A DNA stretch of 42,604 nt. Source: Planctomycetota bacterium (GTDB lineage: Bacteria > Planctomycetota > PLA2). Numbering within the stretch: the first letter of the stretch is position 1; each line of letters starts with the position of its first letter. A model generated the notes under the pieces. It made no database searches, was not told where the DNA came from, and was given only the letters and a program-made list of their open reading frames with translations. The stretch spans positions 1 to 42,604 of the forward strand of contig JAJFFF010000056.1 of the NCBI GenBank assembly GCA_021776785.1. The letters run 5' to 3'. Shown here one piece after another: positions 1 through 8,137 of the stretch. Both the position numbers and the translations under genes were made by a program.

Positions 1-2582
1 GTGCCATCGGCGGCGGAGAGGGCGCCGCCTAAGAACACGGTGATGAGGCCGTCTTCGGCGCGTACCCAGGTAATCGCCGCGTTCGAATACGGGCTGCCAT
101 CGGGCCCGACGACCGTACCTACGATCGTCTCTCCCCGCGGAAGCTGAACGGTGACGGCTTGCCGTCCGCCCGCGGCGAGCGATTCACCGCGAGTCTCTCC
201 TCGCACGTGATCGAAGTGGCGCGCGGCGATAATCCACCCGTTGCGACACCGTTCGAATCGACGCGACAAAACAGGAATCACGCACCTGCCGTTGCGGTTC
301 GTGCGCATCGCGAACCCGCGCGGAGTGCGACTCTCCAGAAGACGGAGGTTTCGCATCGACGTACTCGCTTCGAACATATCGACGGTCGCGTCTCGGACCG
401 GGCGTCCGTCGTGGTCGAGGACGAGTACGTCGATCAACGTCTCGATCTTGCCCATCGTTAGCGTGCACTCGGCCCGTTTATCTTTGCGAACCGTCACCGA
501 CGTTGTTCCCAGAGTGAAGCCGAGCGGATCGTATTGGGAACGGGGCATCGGCCCGACAGCTAGCTTGCGATCCACCGGAAGGTCGAACACTTCAATCGAG
601 CCGCCCCATGTCACCCACACGACGCGGTCAAGGCCCTTTCCGTGAACGCGAATCGGAAGTTCGGCGGGATCGTCGCTTGAGCGTCCGTACAACGGGGTGC
701 CGTCGGGCACGCTCATGCGAACGAGTAGCGAACTGCACGTTTCGACGCGGACGATCTGATGTTCGATCGGTGTCTTCTTGACCGTGAAGTCGGGCGCCCC
801 GCGATGGCGTGCAATGCGGCGCGCAAGCCCTTTGGCGCCTGCTTCAATCGCGTAGGCGCCGGCTGTCAGCCGGGCGAAACGGAATGCACCGTCCGCGTCG
901 GCGGTCACGCGATCAGCGACGACAAACTCGCGCCCGGCGTGACGCAGCAGTGTCACGCGCGCGCCGCGTACGGGTTGATCCGAGGCATCTACCACGCTCC
1001 CCGTGAAATCTTGGGTGGCCGCCACCGAAACGTCCAAAGTTGGCGTCTTTGTGTTTGAGAGGCGGACGATGCAAAGAGAGTAGTTCGGCCCGAAGCTTGA
1101 CGACGGCGGCGGAGTCGCTTCCACAGAAGTCACCGCGAACGGCGGAAGGTTGGCGAACGCATACGCGCCAGAATCGTCCGACATGGTTTCGGCGGAGCAG
1201 CGAGTTCCAGCGGATGCGTGCATCTGGATGCGTACCGTAACGCCGCCAAGCGGCGTGCCGTCCGGGGCGCGCGTGCGTCCTTTAAGTTGAGCTCCGCTCT
1301 CTAGAGTGAGCCAAGCGTGCACTGGAACTCCGTGCTCGATGAGCGGAGATCTTTCATCCTGTTCGAGCGTCGCGAATCCGGTCGCGTGAACATGAAACGA
1401 GAGTGGTTCGTAGTAGTTGGGCTCGCGTAGCTCGAAACGAACATGCCCGTTGGCGTCGCTGACCTGCTTGCGTGACACCACGTGTTTTTGCGGGACGCCC
1501 TGACGTGCGATGACGGTCGCCCCTTCGACAGGCGTGCCGTCGGCGCGTTGTACCGTTGCCGTGATTACGTACGCCGGTTCGAGTTCGAACGTTACGTCGT
1601 CGGGGTTTCCGATCGCGGGAATCGATAGGAGCCGGCTCGTGGTCGCGCATCCTTTCGCACTCACGTGAACCGTCACGCGCGTACGCCGTTCGATTTCGAC
1701 CTGGAACGTGCCGTCGGTGTCTGTGTTCGTGGCGGCGAGTGCAGACTGCGAACCGGCGGCCGCTCTGTCGGGCATCGAAAATACTTCGATGCGTGCGGCA
1801 TCGGACGGCGAGCCATCGACTCGGACCACCCCTCGGATGACGGCGGGCGGCGCGACGGGCGCGCCCGGATTGGTTGTTCGCGCGGGCGGTGTCGTGCCGG
1901 CATCGGTGACATCGGCCGCAGGCCCACCGGACACAGTCGTCGATGACCGCTCCGGGTCGGTTGACGCGCGCCATATGAGAAGCACAACGGCAACCAAGGT
2001 CGCAACCAAGAGCACGGGCAGCGCGAACGATGCAAAGAACGGACGGCGCTGCGGCGTCGGAGCAAGTGTTCCACCAAGACCCAAAAGTCCGGGAATGAGC
2101 GACGGCGCGTCGGGACGGCCGTTTTCGGCGTGAAGCTTGTGCTCGAGTTGAGCGAGACCGCGCCGGACGCGTGTGCGCGCCGCTTCGGTAGAGATCAAGA
2201 GCCGTTCGCCGACATCGGCAAAAGGGAGGTCGTCGATGTAGCGCAGCCGAACCGCCTCGCCGAACTTGGGGTCGAGTGATGCGATCGCCGCTTCGACGCG
2301 CGCACGCAACTCACGCCGACTCAAGAGATCAACGACGGAAGAAATGCGCGTGTCGCGAGTCTTGCCTTCATGCTTGGAGCGCCGCTCCCGAGAACGAAGC
2401 GCCATAAAAGCAAAGTTGCGCGCCGTCGTAACAAGCCAACCACGATTCTCATCAGTCGGCGCAATCGCCTTACGCCAAGCAGCGATGTATGTGTCTTGCA
2501 AAACATCATCAATCAACTGCTGATCAGAAAGAATGCGACGAACAAGACGCCGCAAATGATCTTCATGCGGAAGTTTCTCCAT
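1..2582 (-). CDS. ECF sigma factor fused to a transmembrane helix and carboxypeptidase-regulatory-like repeats (3' end outside window)
   Basis: A single open frame runs from ATG 2582 off the left edge (860 codons visible, no stop). Residues about 10-68 look like sigma region 2, with the core helix DDVLQDTYIAAW and then RGWLVTTARNFA. Residues about 90-150 look like sigma region 4, with an ASLDPKFGEAVRLRY helix and a helix-turn-helix ending STEAARTRVRRGLAQL. A hydrophobic segment at residues 184-204 is a clear membrane span. From about residue 225 the protein consists of repeated beta-sandwich modules of the CarboxypepD_reg type (G-x-V-x-x-x-D-G-x-P-x-x-x-A-x-V). I count at least six, for example near RGVVRVDGSPSDAARI and VLDHDGRPVRDATV. 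I inferred that the sigma part is cytoplasmic and the repeats extracytoplasmic. No separate anti-sigma gene is visible beside it. GAGAGGG and GGGGTG upstream of the ATG could act as ribosome binding sites. Confidence 0.85.
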   Translation of the reverse strand, partial: MEKLPHEDHLRRLVRRILSDQQLIDDVLQDTYIAAWRKAIAPTDENRGWLVTTARNFAFMALRSRERRSKHEGKTRDTRISSVVDLLSRRELRARVEAAIASLDPKFGEAVRLRYIDDLPFADVGERLLISTEAARTRVRRGLAQLEHKLHAENGRPDAPSLIPGLLGLGGTLAPTPQRRPFFASFALPVLLVATLVAVVLLIWRASTDPERSSTTVSGGPAADVTDAGTTPPARTTNPGAPVAPPAVIRGVVRVDGSPSDAARIEVFSMPDRAAAGSQSALAATNTDTDGTFQVEIERRTRVTVHVSAKGCATTSRLLSIPAIGNPDDVTFELEPAYVITATVQRADGTPVEGATVIARQGVPQKHVVSRKQVSDANGHVRFELREPNYYEPLSFHVHATGFATLEQDERSPLIEHGVPVHAWLTLESGAQLKGRTRAPDGTPLGGVTVRIQMHASAGTRCSAETMSDDSGAYAFANLPPFAVTSVEATPPPSSSFGPNYSLCIVRLSNTKTPTLDVSVAATQDFTGSVVDASDQPVRGARVTLLRHAGREFVVADRVTADADGAFRFARLTAGAYAIEAGAKGLARRIARHRGAPDFTVKKTPIEHQIVRVETCSSLLVRMSVPDGTPLYGRSSDDPAELPIRVHGKGLDRVVWVTWGGSIEVFDLPVDRKLAVGPMPRSQYDPLGFTLGTTSVTVRKDKRAECTLTMGKIETLIDVLVLDHDGRPVRDATVDMFEASTSMRNLRLLESRTPRGFAMRTNRNGRCVIPVLSRRFERCRNGWIIAARHFDHVRGETRGESLAAGGRQAVTVQLPRGETIVGTVVGPDGSPYSNAAITWVRAEDGLITVFLGGALSAADG

Positions 2583-2832
2583 CACCCCAAACCCTCTCAG
2601 AAACAATTTTGACCGGTCTCGGATCCGGTCGGCATTCCAAAGTTAGCACGGGTTGTCGGCGCGTGTTGTGTGCATTGTCAACTCGCAAGCACACTCTGTT
2701 ATTGCGTTACGTGCGATTGCGCATACGCATCAGCGCGAACCGAGCATTCTTGCGAGGCGGCACGTTCGCCCGTGCAGGTGGATTTAGTTGTGCGATCGAT
2801 TTGGTCGCGGACAAAACGAAAAGGAGATTCTT

Positions 2833-3570
2833 GTGAAACGTTTTTGGATTTTCGGCCTATTGGTGGCCGGCATCGCAGTGACCGCTTTCGGTGAACTGAC
2901 ATTCGATATCGGCAACGGTGCGCCCGGCGCTGTGGGCTTTGTACCCAACGGGAACAACTTCAACGTTGCGATCGCGATCAACACGAACCCCGCCGGTTCG
3001 ATGGGATTCGGCGACACCGTGCATGCGGTGGAAGTTGGACGCGACGACAAGGGACCGTTTTGTGCGGTTGCTTGGACGCCGGGCCCGAACAGCCCGCACT
3101 TCAGCAACGCACTGAACAATCACCCGTGTTTCGGTGGTCTTACTCTGCCTGCACCGACGATCACGCTGACCGGGGCCTTCCCTCCGATCAACACTCCGAT
3201 CGCGCCTCCGGGCTCTACGTTCCCGATTACGACCGACCCCTGCTCATACAACGGGATTCAAGACGTGCATCGCGTGGTGTACCGTCCGGCATGGGACCCG
3301 CACCACCCCGGCTACGGCGCCGGAACGTTTGGAACAGGATCCGCCCAGGCAGGCCAGGTGCAGCAAGATCTCATCGCATGCCACGCTGTGGCGAACGAGA
3401 TCCGCGCATACTTGACCTCGATGGCCGCTGGCGCAGGAGCTCGTGCCTTTCCGCCCAATCCCGGTGGTGGCATGGTTCCGGTCTTGATCTTTGAAGTGGA
3501 CGCGAGGCCGAGCACAGCTCTCAACGGGGCGTTCTTAGAAGGCTACAAGTTCAAGATCATCAGCCGATAG
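2833..3570 (+). CDS. Secreted protein of unknown function
   Basis: The product is 245 residues. I chose GTG 2833 because AAGGAG lies at 2821-2826 with a 6-nt spacer and the resulting N-terminus is a classical signal peptide (VKRFWIFGLLVAGIAVTAFG). The frame is open further upstream to a TTG at 2788, but that would bury the signal peptide. The mature part has four cysteines (FCAV, HPCF, DPCS, ACHA), which could form two disulfides, and is rich in Gly, Pro and Asn. I recognise no catalytic motif or family. The gene is divergent from the sigma-factor fusion, with 250 bp between them, and convergent with the esterase downstream. Functional linkage to the sigma factor is possible but not shown. 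Confidence 0.8.
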   Translation: MKRFWIFGLLVAGIAVTAFGELTFDIGNGAPGAVGFVPNGNNFNVAIAINTNPAGSMGFGDTVHAVEVGRDDKGPFCAVAWTPGPNSPHFSNALNNHPCFGGLTLPAPTITLTGAFPPINTPIAPPGSTFPITTDPCSYNGIQDVHRVVYRPAWDPHHPGYGAGTFGTGSAQAGQVQQDLIACHAVANEIRAYLTSMAAGAGARAFPPNPGGGMVPVLIFEVDARPSTALNGAFLEGYKFKIISR

Positions 3571-3631
3571 TGTGATATAGCGGGGTTCGGGCTTACGCGC
3601 TCGCGCCCCGCTTCGATTCGGGTTAGCGCCG

Positions 3632-4342
3632 CTATGCGAACAGCGCGCGCAGGCTTTCCGGTAGATCGTCCCGCCACGATGCGATGTTGTGGTCGCCTTG
3701 GAATGCGCTGTAGGAAACGTCGTGGCCCTTTGCGGAGAGCGCGTCGCGCATTTGTTCGTTCGACGCGGTCTGCGAGTCCCTTTGGATGAGTCCCTTGCCG
3801 TGATCGACGTCTTCTCTTGTTTCTTCGTTTCCGACCGTGATTCGGAACTTTTGGTTTCGCGTCGTCTCGCTCGGTAGGTTTTTTGTGAGCCAGTTGTTGT
3901 TCCACCAAAACGAACCCGATTGGCATAGGACTCTTGGGAACGCGTTTGGGTAGAGCAGGGCCGTGTGTGCTGCACTCAATCCGGTCAGGCTGAGTCCTGC
4001 GAGTATGTTCTCTCCCTCGGCTGCGGGAGCGAATCGGGACTCGAGCCACGGCAGTAGTTCTTCTGCCACGCACTTCGCGAAGTCTTCGTTGCAAAACGAT
4101 TCTGTCCAGCGGATGTCGTTGTCGATGCACGATACGTATGCCACTGCCATCGGCGGGATCGTTCCCTCGTCTTGTAGCTCGCTCACGATCGGAGCTGCTC
4201 GGATGTGCGCTAAGTAGTACTCGCCGTCTAAAAAGACCAGCACGCCTTCGGGTTCGCGCTTGCTCGGCTGGATCCAGATTGTGCGTTGGTTTCTAAGCGT
4301 CTCGCTCTCGAACTCGCACTGGATCAGCTCTTGTTCCGGCAT
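3632..4342 (-). CDS. Esterase D / enterochelin-esterase-like alpha/beta hydrolase
   Basis: The product is 236 residues from ATG 4342, which lies 2 nt after the stop of the M48 protease gene, so it is probably translated by coupling. The frame stays open upstream but only as an antiphase shadow of that protease. The sequence fits the esterase D (putative esterase) family: an early VLVFLDGEYY strand, a nucleophile elbow AGLSLTG with Ser118, and a C-terminal catalytic-His region QGDHNIASW with His218 (family form GGHD..xW). There is no signal peptide, so it is presumably cytoplasmic. The substrate cannot be told from sequence; the family includes enterochelin and S-formylglutathione esterases and generic carboxylesterases. 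It is the last gene of a clpP-M48-esterase unit. Confidence 0.82.
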   Translation of the reverse strand: MPEQELIQCEFESETLRNQRTIWIQPSKREPEGVLVFLDGEYYLAHIRAAPIVSELQDEGTIPPMAVAYVSCIDNDIRWTESFCNEDFAKCVAEELLPWLESRFAPAAEGENILAGLSLTGLSAAHTALLYPNAFPRVLCQSGSFWWNNNWLTKNLPSETTRNQKFRITVGNEETREDVDHGKGLIQRDSQTASNEQMRDALSAKGHDVSYSAFQGDHNIASWRDDLPESLRALFA

Positions 4343-4344
4343 GC

Positions 4345-5565
4345 CTACGCCTTCGCTTGCTCCAGCCGCGCCACCCGCAACGGCGCCGGCGGGTGCGAGT
4401 CGTAAAACGCCGAATAGATCGGATCCGGCGTCAGCGTTGCCGCGTTGTGTTCGTACAGCTTGACCAGCGCGCTCACCATCGCTTGGCCGTCGCTGTTTGT
4501 TTTTGCGAATTCGTCCGCTTCGTACTCGTGTTTTCTCGACCATGCTGAGAACAGCGGGTTGAGCGGGAAAGTCGCCAGCGGCGCTACCCATGCGAACAGC
4601 AGCAACCCCGCCGGGAGCCACGGCGTGCTCACGCCGAGCATCTCGTAAAACTTCGGCGACTGGAGCGCCCACGCGAGTGCTGCGATCGCGCCGCCTGCAA
4701 ACACGACGCCGCCGATCAGCCGCATGCGGATGTGGTGCAAGCGGAAATGCCCGAGCTCATGCGCGAGCACCGCTTCCAACTCGTCGGGTTGCAACGTTTC
4801 GCACAACGTGTCGTACAAGACGATGCGCTTCTTGTCGCCGATGCCCGTGAAGTATGCGTTCGCGCGCGCGGACCGTCGCGATCCGTCCATCACGTACAGC
4901 CCGTCGTTGGAGAATCCCGTTCGCTCCAACAACGAGTCGAGGCGCGTCTTGAGCTCGCCGTTCGGCAGAGGCGAAAACGTCCAGAAGAGCGGTGCGATAA
5001 ACGCGGGGTAGGCCCACGTCATCAGCAGCGTGAAACCGACCCACGCCGCCCAAAGTGGGATCCACAACTCGCGTTGCGCCAACGTGAGCGCGGCGCCGAC
5101 GACCACGCCGCCGAGTACCAGGCCCAACGTGAGCGAGCGCAAGAGATCGCTGATGTAGAGCGCCGGCGTCAGCCGGTTAAACCCAAACCGCTGCTCGATG
5201 CGAAACGTCTCGTAAATCGAAAACGGCATGAGCACCGCTTCCGCGAGCAGCGCGACAGTCAGCACAAACATCACATCGCTAAACAGCGTGCCGTCGCTCG
5301 GCCACACGCCGCGCAAAAATTCCACGCCGCCGCCGAGCGTCCACGCCAACAGCAGCGCGACGCGCGCGACCAACGTCACGCGTCCGAGCTTGAGCTTCGC
5401 CGTCGTGTAGTCCGCCGCTTTTTGATGGGCCGCTAGGTCGATCGCGCCCCGAAACGACGCCGGCACCTCGCCTCGATGCGCCTGTACCGCGCGCTCCTGG
5501 CGGCGAGAGAGCCACCAACGCACGGCGACGATCGCCGCCAACCAAACGACGAACGCTATGCGCAT
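4345..5565 (-). CDS. M48 family membrane metalloprotease (Ste24/CAAX protease-like)
   Basis: The product is 406 residues with several hydrophobic spans (about 1-18, 64-82, 97-118, 145-163, 168-190, 283-300, 315-335). The zinc site is HELGH at residues 269-273, with the third ligand in the EYEADEFA motif (Glu347). Length, topology and the HExxH...ExxAD arrangement match the Ste24-type M48 peptidases, integral-membrane enzymes that in bacteria probably take part in membrane-protein quality control. It lies 35 nt downstream of clpP and 2 nt upstream of the esterase, all on the minus strand, so the three probably form one transcript. The pairing with ClpP fits a proteostasis role. I saw no exact -10 element just before this start. 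Confidence 0.92.
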   Translation of the reverse strand: MRIAFVVWLAAIVAVRWWLSRRQERAVQAHRGEVPASFRGAIDLAAHQKAADYTTAKLKLGRVTLVARVALLLAWTLGGGVEFLRGVWPSDGTLFSDVMFVLTVALLAEAVLMPFSIYETFRIEQRFGFNRLTPALYISDLLRSLTLGLVLGGVVVGAALTLAQRELWIPLWAAWVGFTLLMTWAYPAFIAPLFWTFSPLPNGELKTRLDSLLERTGFSNDGLYVMDGSRRSARANAYFTGIGDKKRIVLYDTLCETLQPDELEAVLAHELGHFRLHHIRMRLIGGVVFAGGAIAALAWALQSPKFYEMLGVSTPWLPAGLLLFAWVAPLATFPLNPLFSAWSRKHEYEADEFAKTNSDGQAMVSALVKLYEHNAATLTPDPIYSAFYDSHPPAPLRVARLEQAKA

Positions 5566-5600
5566 GAAGAGTTAGCTTGAGTGCACCCGCTCGCGGGCGC

Positions 5601-6173
5601 CTAGACTTCGCTGACTGATTTGACGACGCGATCGACGAGCCCGTATTCCACGCACTCCTCGGCCGTCATCCAAAAATCGCGGGCCATGTCTTCGCGCACG
5701 CGGTCGGCGTCGATGCCGGCCTCGCTCACGTAGATCCCGATGAGCCGCTCGCGGAGCTTTAAGATCTCGCGCGCGCTGATTTCGATGTCGGACGCCTGGC
5801 CTTGGGCGCCGCCCGACGGCTGGTGAATCATGATGCGCGTGTTGGGCAAGCAGACGCGATTTTTCTTCTCGCGCGGCGCCAGCATCAGGATCGTGCCCAT
5901 CGACGCGCTCATCCCCGTGCAGATGCTCGTGACCGGCGCGCTGATGAATCGAATCGTGTCGTAAATCGCAAACCCGTCGCTGACCGAACCGCCCGGCGTG
6001 TTGATCCAAAACTGGATCGGCGCCTTTGGGTCCTTGGCGTTGAGGTAAAGCAACTGGGAAACCAAGCGCTCGGACGAGTCGGGCATGACCGGCTCGGATA
6101 ACAGCACAATGCGCTGTTCCAAAAGCTTGTCGCGCAGTCCTCGGGGCGTCTTGTTTTTGTCGGAATCCGCCAT
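5601..6173 (-). CDS. clpP: ATP-dependent Clp protease proteolytic subunit ClpP
   Basis: The product is 190 residues, normal for ClpP. The serine-protease triad is in place: Ser91 in the GMSASMG motif, His117 in IMIHQPSGG and Asp166 in RDFWMTAEE. The family signature FWINTPGGSVSDGFAIYD is also present. The protein would assemble into the two-ring tetradecamer that degrades substrates unfolded by ClpX or ClpA; neither partner is encoded in this window. The ATG at 6173 is preceded by TAGACT 7 nt upstream and no Shine-Dalgarno, which suggests a leaderless transcript. The M48 protease and esterase follow on the same strand. Confidence 0.96.
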   Translation of the reverse strand: MADSDKNKTPRGLRDKLLEQRIVLLSEPVMPDSSERLVSQLLYLNAKDPKAPIQFWINTPGGSVSDGFAIYDTIRFISAPVTSICTGMSASMGTILMLAPREKKNRVCLPNTRIMIHQPSGGAQGQASDIEISAREILKLRERLIGIYVSEAGIDADRVREDMARDFWMTAEECVEYGLVDRVVKSVSEV

Positions 6174-6180
6174 CGCGGTC

Positions 6181-6186
6181 AGTCTA
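6181..6186 (-). promoter_or_regulatory. -10 hexamer TAGACT of a probable leaderless clpP promoter
   Basis: TAGACT matches TANNNT and is followed after 7 nt by the clpP ATG, so a start point about 7 nt downstream would fall on or next to the start codon. No clear -35 is visible. Confidence 0.6.
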
Positions 6187-6276
6187 TCGCAGAGAACCGA
6201 GCAAGCTCAGAACCCGGGGCCGGAGCGAAAAAAAAGGCGTTCCGATCGTGTGCACCGCGCGTCGTGCTACACGGGC

Positions 6277-7428
6277 CTACCCCAGCAGCCCGAGCAATTC
6301 CGTCAAGGCGCGCTCGGCGATCGCCTCTGTGCCGCCGACGGTGCGCCCTTTTTCCATGTCCCGCAGCGCGCGGCCAAGTTGCAAGAGGTCGCGGGTGAGC
6401 TCTGGGTCGTCGTGCAAAAAGAGCTGCAAAACGTACGCGCCGCGCGGGATTTTTCCCCATTCCGGGCCGGCGCGCCGTGCTTCGATTTTTTCGGCGCCGC
6501 GGGCCGCATCGCCGGCGTCCCAACCCTCGATGGGCCGCTGCACGGCCTCGGGCCGGACGATCCGCCGCTTGCCCGGCTTGTGCGGGAGGGCGCGCGCCTG
6601 CTCCACGATTTCGTAAGACGCCAACCGCGGTTGCAGGTACGCAAACAGCGCTTCGTCGACGGCTTTCACGAGCAAAAAGTCGCGGAGGCCGTCGTCGGGC
6701 GCGATCTCGCGCATGTCGAGGGCTTTTTTGACTTCCGGGGGTTCGTTCGCACTGCGCGAGAAGCCAACGGGGGCGGGTTGCGACGCGAACTCGCCGTCGT
6801 CGGCAAACCGCAAGACGCCCTGGGCATCCACCGAGAGACGAAACGGGTTGTCGCCCTGTTCACCGTCCCTGTCACCCTCACCCTCATCGGCACGCGCGCG
6901 GTGCTCCAGGATCGCGCGCCGCAAGACGCGGCGCAGCAGGCCGGCGTCGATTTCGGCGGCGGGGACGTTTTCGATGCGGCCTTCGAAACTCACGAGGCCT
7001 TCGAACAGTTCGCGCTCGCCGCGCGCCAACGAACTCACGCTGAGCCGCACGGGCGCTTCCATCAGCGTGATCTCGTTTTCCAGGGCTGCGTTGACGCGCG
7101 CGGCCGCTTCCTCCAACACCGTGCATTGGAGGTCGATGCGCCCCGCGGTTTTTGGAAGCGTCTCCATCAACGCCGCGAGTCGCGCGGCCAGCTCGACCTC
7201 CTCGGCGACCCAAGCCGCGCAGCGCGATTCGGTGCCGCGTTGCATCCGCAGGCCTTCCGCGCTTTCGCCCGACAGATCGGCGAGCGCGTCGCACTGCTTG
7301 CCGAAGTCCGCGAGTGACACGACGCCCGTCCGCTCGGGGTCGGCGGAGAGGCGATGGCCCATCAACAGGTCGCGCAGCGCCCGCTTCAGGCGGATCAGCC
7401 GGTATTCGGGGTTAATCAAGGAGCTCAT
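6277..7428 (-). CDS. Conserved-looking protein of unknown function
   Basis: The product is 383 residues from ATG 7428, which overlaps the 3' end of the HAD hydrolase gene by 17 nt, so the two are probably cotranscribed and translationally coupled. It is charged, mostly helical in appearance, and has no signal peptide or membrane span. The region around residues 75-185 (QCTVLEEAAARVNAAL, LARGERELFEGLV) may form coiled or helical bundles. The C-terminal third contains a segment, about WGKIPRGAYVLQLFLHDD, that looks globular. I do not recognise the family. It ends 103 nt before clpP, which has its own apparent promoter. The codon pattern (third-position GC) supports real coding. Confidence 0.8.
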   Translation of the reverse strand: MSSLINPEYRLIRLKRALRDLLMGHRLSADPERTGVVSLADFGKQCDALADLSGESAEGLRMQRGTESRCAAWVAEEVELAARLAALMETLPKTAGRIDLQCTVLEEAAARVNAALENEITLMEAPVRLSVSSLARGERELFEGLVSFEGRIENVPAAEIDAGLLRRVLRRAILEHRARADEGEGDRDGEQGDNPFRLSVDAQGVLRFADDGEFASQPAPVGFSRSANEPPEVKKALDMREIAPDDGLRDFLLVKAVDEALFAYLQPRLASYEIVEQARALPHKPGKRRIVRPEAVQRPIEGWDAGDAARGAEKIEARRAGPEWGKIPRGAYVLQLFLHDDPELTRDLLQLGRALRDMEKGRTVGGTEAIAERALTELLGLLG

Positions 7429-8113
7429 CGAGGCTCTTAAGGATACGGTCGGGGGAAACGTGTGGCGCGCGTTCGTCTGTGCTCGGGCCCTGGACGAATT
7501 CGTGGGTGAGCGCCGTCAGGAGTCCGGCGTTGTAGGCGCCGTAGATATCGGCCCAAAATTCGTCGCCGACCATCAACGTTTTTTCCATGGGCGTGCCGAG
7601 CTGCTCGCGCACGATTTCAAAAAGTGCTGGATGCGGCTTGCGGATTCCGTGGTCGCCGGAGACTTCGAGCGCGGAAAGATGGGACGTGACGCCGTCGCGC
7701 TCCAAGACCGCGCGGATGGATTCGCCGACTGTGAAGTTGGAGAGTAGGCCGACCGGCACGCGTTCGGCCAGCTTTGCGATCGTCGTTTGGGTGCGCTCAG
7801 ACACCGCACACAAAAGCGGCAACTGCTCCCGAATGGCGTGCTCCACGTCCGCGCTCAGGCGCTCCCGCGTGTCCGCGCCCAGGTCTGTGGTCATCCGCTC
7901 GGTCCAATCGCGCACCGTAAACTCGCGCATCGATTCTGCGCATTCGACTTCCAGAGCCGCCCGGCAAGCGTGCGCCCGCTCCCCGAACGCCGTTTGCGGA
8001 CCGAGGACACCGACGAATACGTCCTCTAAAGCCGCCACGTACTGACGCGACTCGACTTCGCTCCAAGAGACGAGCGTGTTGCCAAAGTCGAGAACCACCG
8101 CCTGAAAGCGCAT
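7412..8113 (-). CDS. HAD-superfamily hydrolase
   Basis: The product is 233 residues. Motif I is VVLDFGNTLV with nucleophile Asp9. The second Asp of the usual DxDxT is a Gly here (DFGNT), a variant known in some HAD families such as YihX (FDLGNV). Motif II is LLSNF. The motif III Lys is in GIRKPHPALFEIV, and motif IV is MVGDEFWADIYGAYNAG. The alpha-helical cap lies between motifs I and II, as in the haloacid-dehalogenase/phosphoglycolate-phosphatase subgroup. The substrate is unknown and probably a small phosphorylated metabolite. It starts 24 nt from polA in the opposite direction, with TAGCAT 6 nt before its ATG. The next gene overlaps its end by 17 nt. Confidence 0.9.
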   Translation of the reverse strand: MRFQAVVLDFGNTLVSWSEVESRQYVAALEDVFVGVLGPQTAFGERAHACRAALEVECAESMREFTVRDWTERMTTDLGADTRERLSADVEHAIREQLPLLCAVSERTQTTIAKLAERVPVGLLSNFTVGESIRAVLERDGVTSHLSALEVSGDHGIRKPHPALFEIVREQLGTPMEKTLMVGDEFWADIYGAYNAGLLTALTHEFVQGPSTDERAPHVSPDRILKSLDELLD

Positions 8114-8119
8114 GCTGGA

Positions 8120-8129
8120 ATGCTACTCT
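8120..8129. promoter_or_regulatory. Bidirectional promoter: overlapping -10 elements for the HAD gene and polA
   Basis: On the plus strand TACTCT at 8124-8129 lies 8 nt before the polA ATG (8138). On the minus strand TAGCAT (8125 down to 8120) lies 6 nt before the HAD ATG (8113). The two hexamers share the self-complementary TA at 8124-8125. Only 24 nt separate the two start codons, so both promoters must be here and both mRNAs would be leaderless or nearly so. Confidence 0.6.
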
Positions 8130-8137
8130 GGCCGTCC

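Noticed and set aside
3579..3612. Terminator between the secreted protein and the esterase
   Set aside because: AGCGGGG/CCCCGCT can pair, but the loop is about 20 nt and no T-run follows in either direction; too weak to call.
6225..6265. Terminator after the 383-residue gene
   Set aside because: There is a run of eight A/T, but the only nearby hairpin is about 11 nt away from it with a bulged stem, so it does not meet the usual geometry.
6085..7317. Plus-strand frame of 410 codons
   Set aside because: It is antisense to clpP and the 383-residue gene, is Arg/Phe/Gly-rich and has no start signal.
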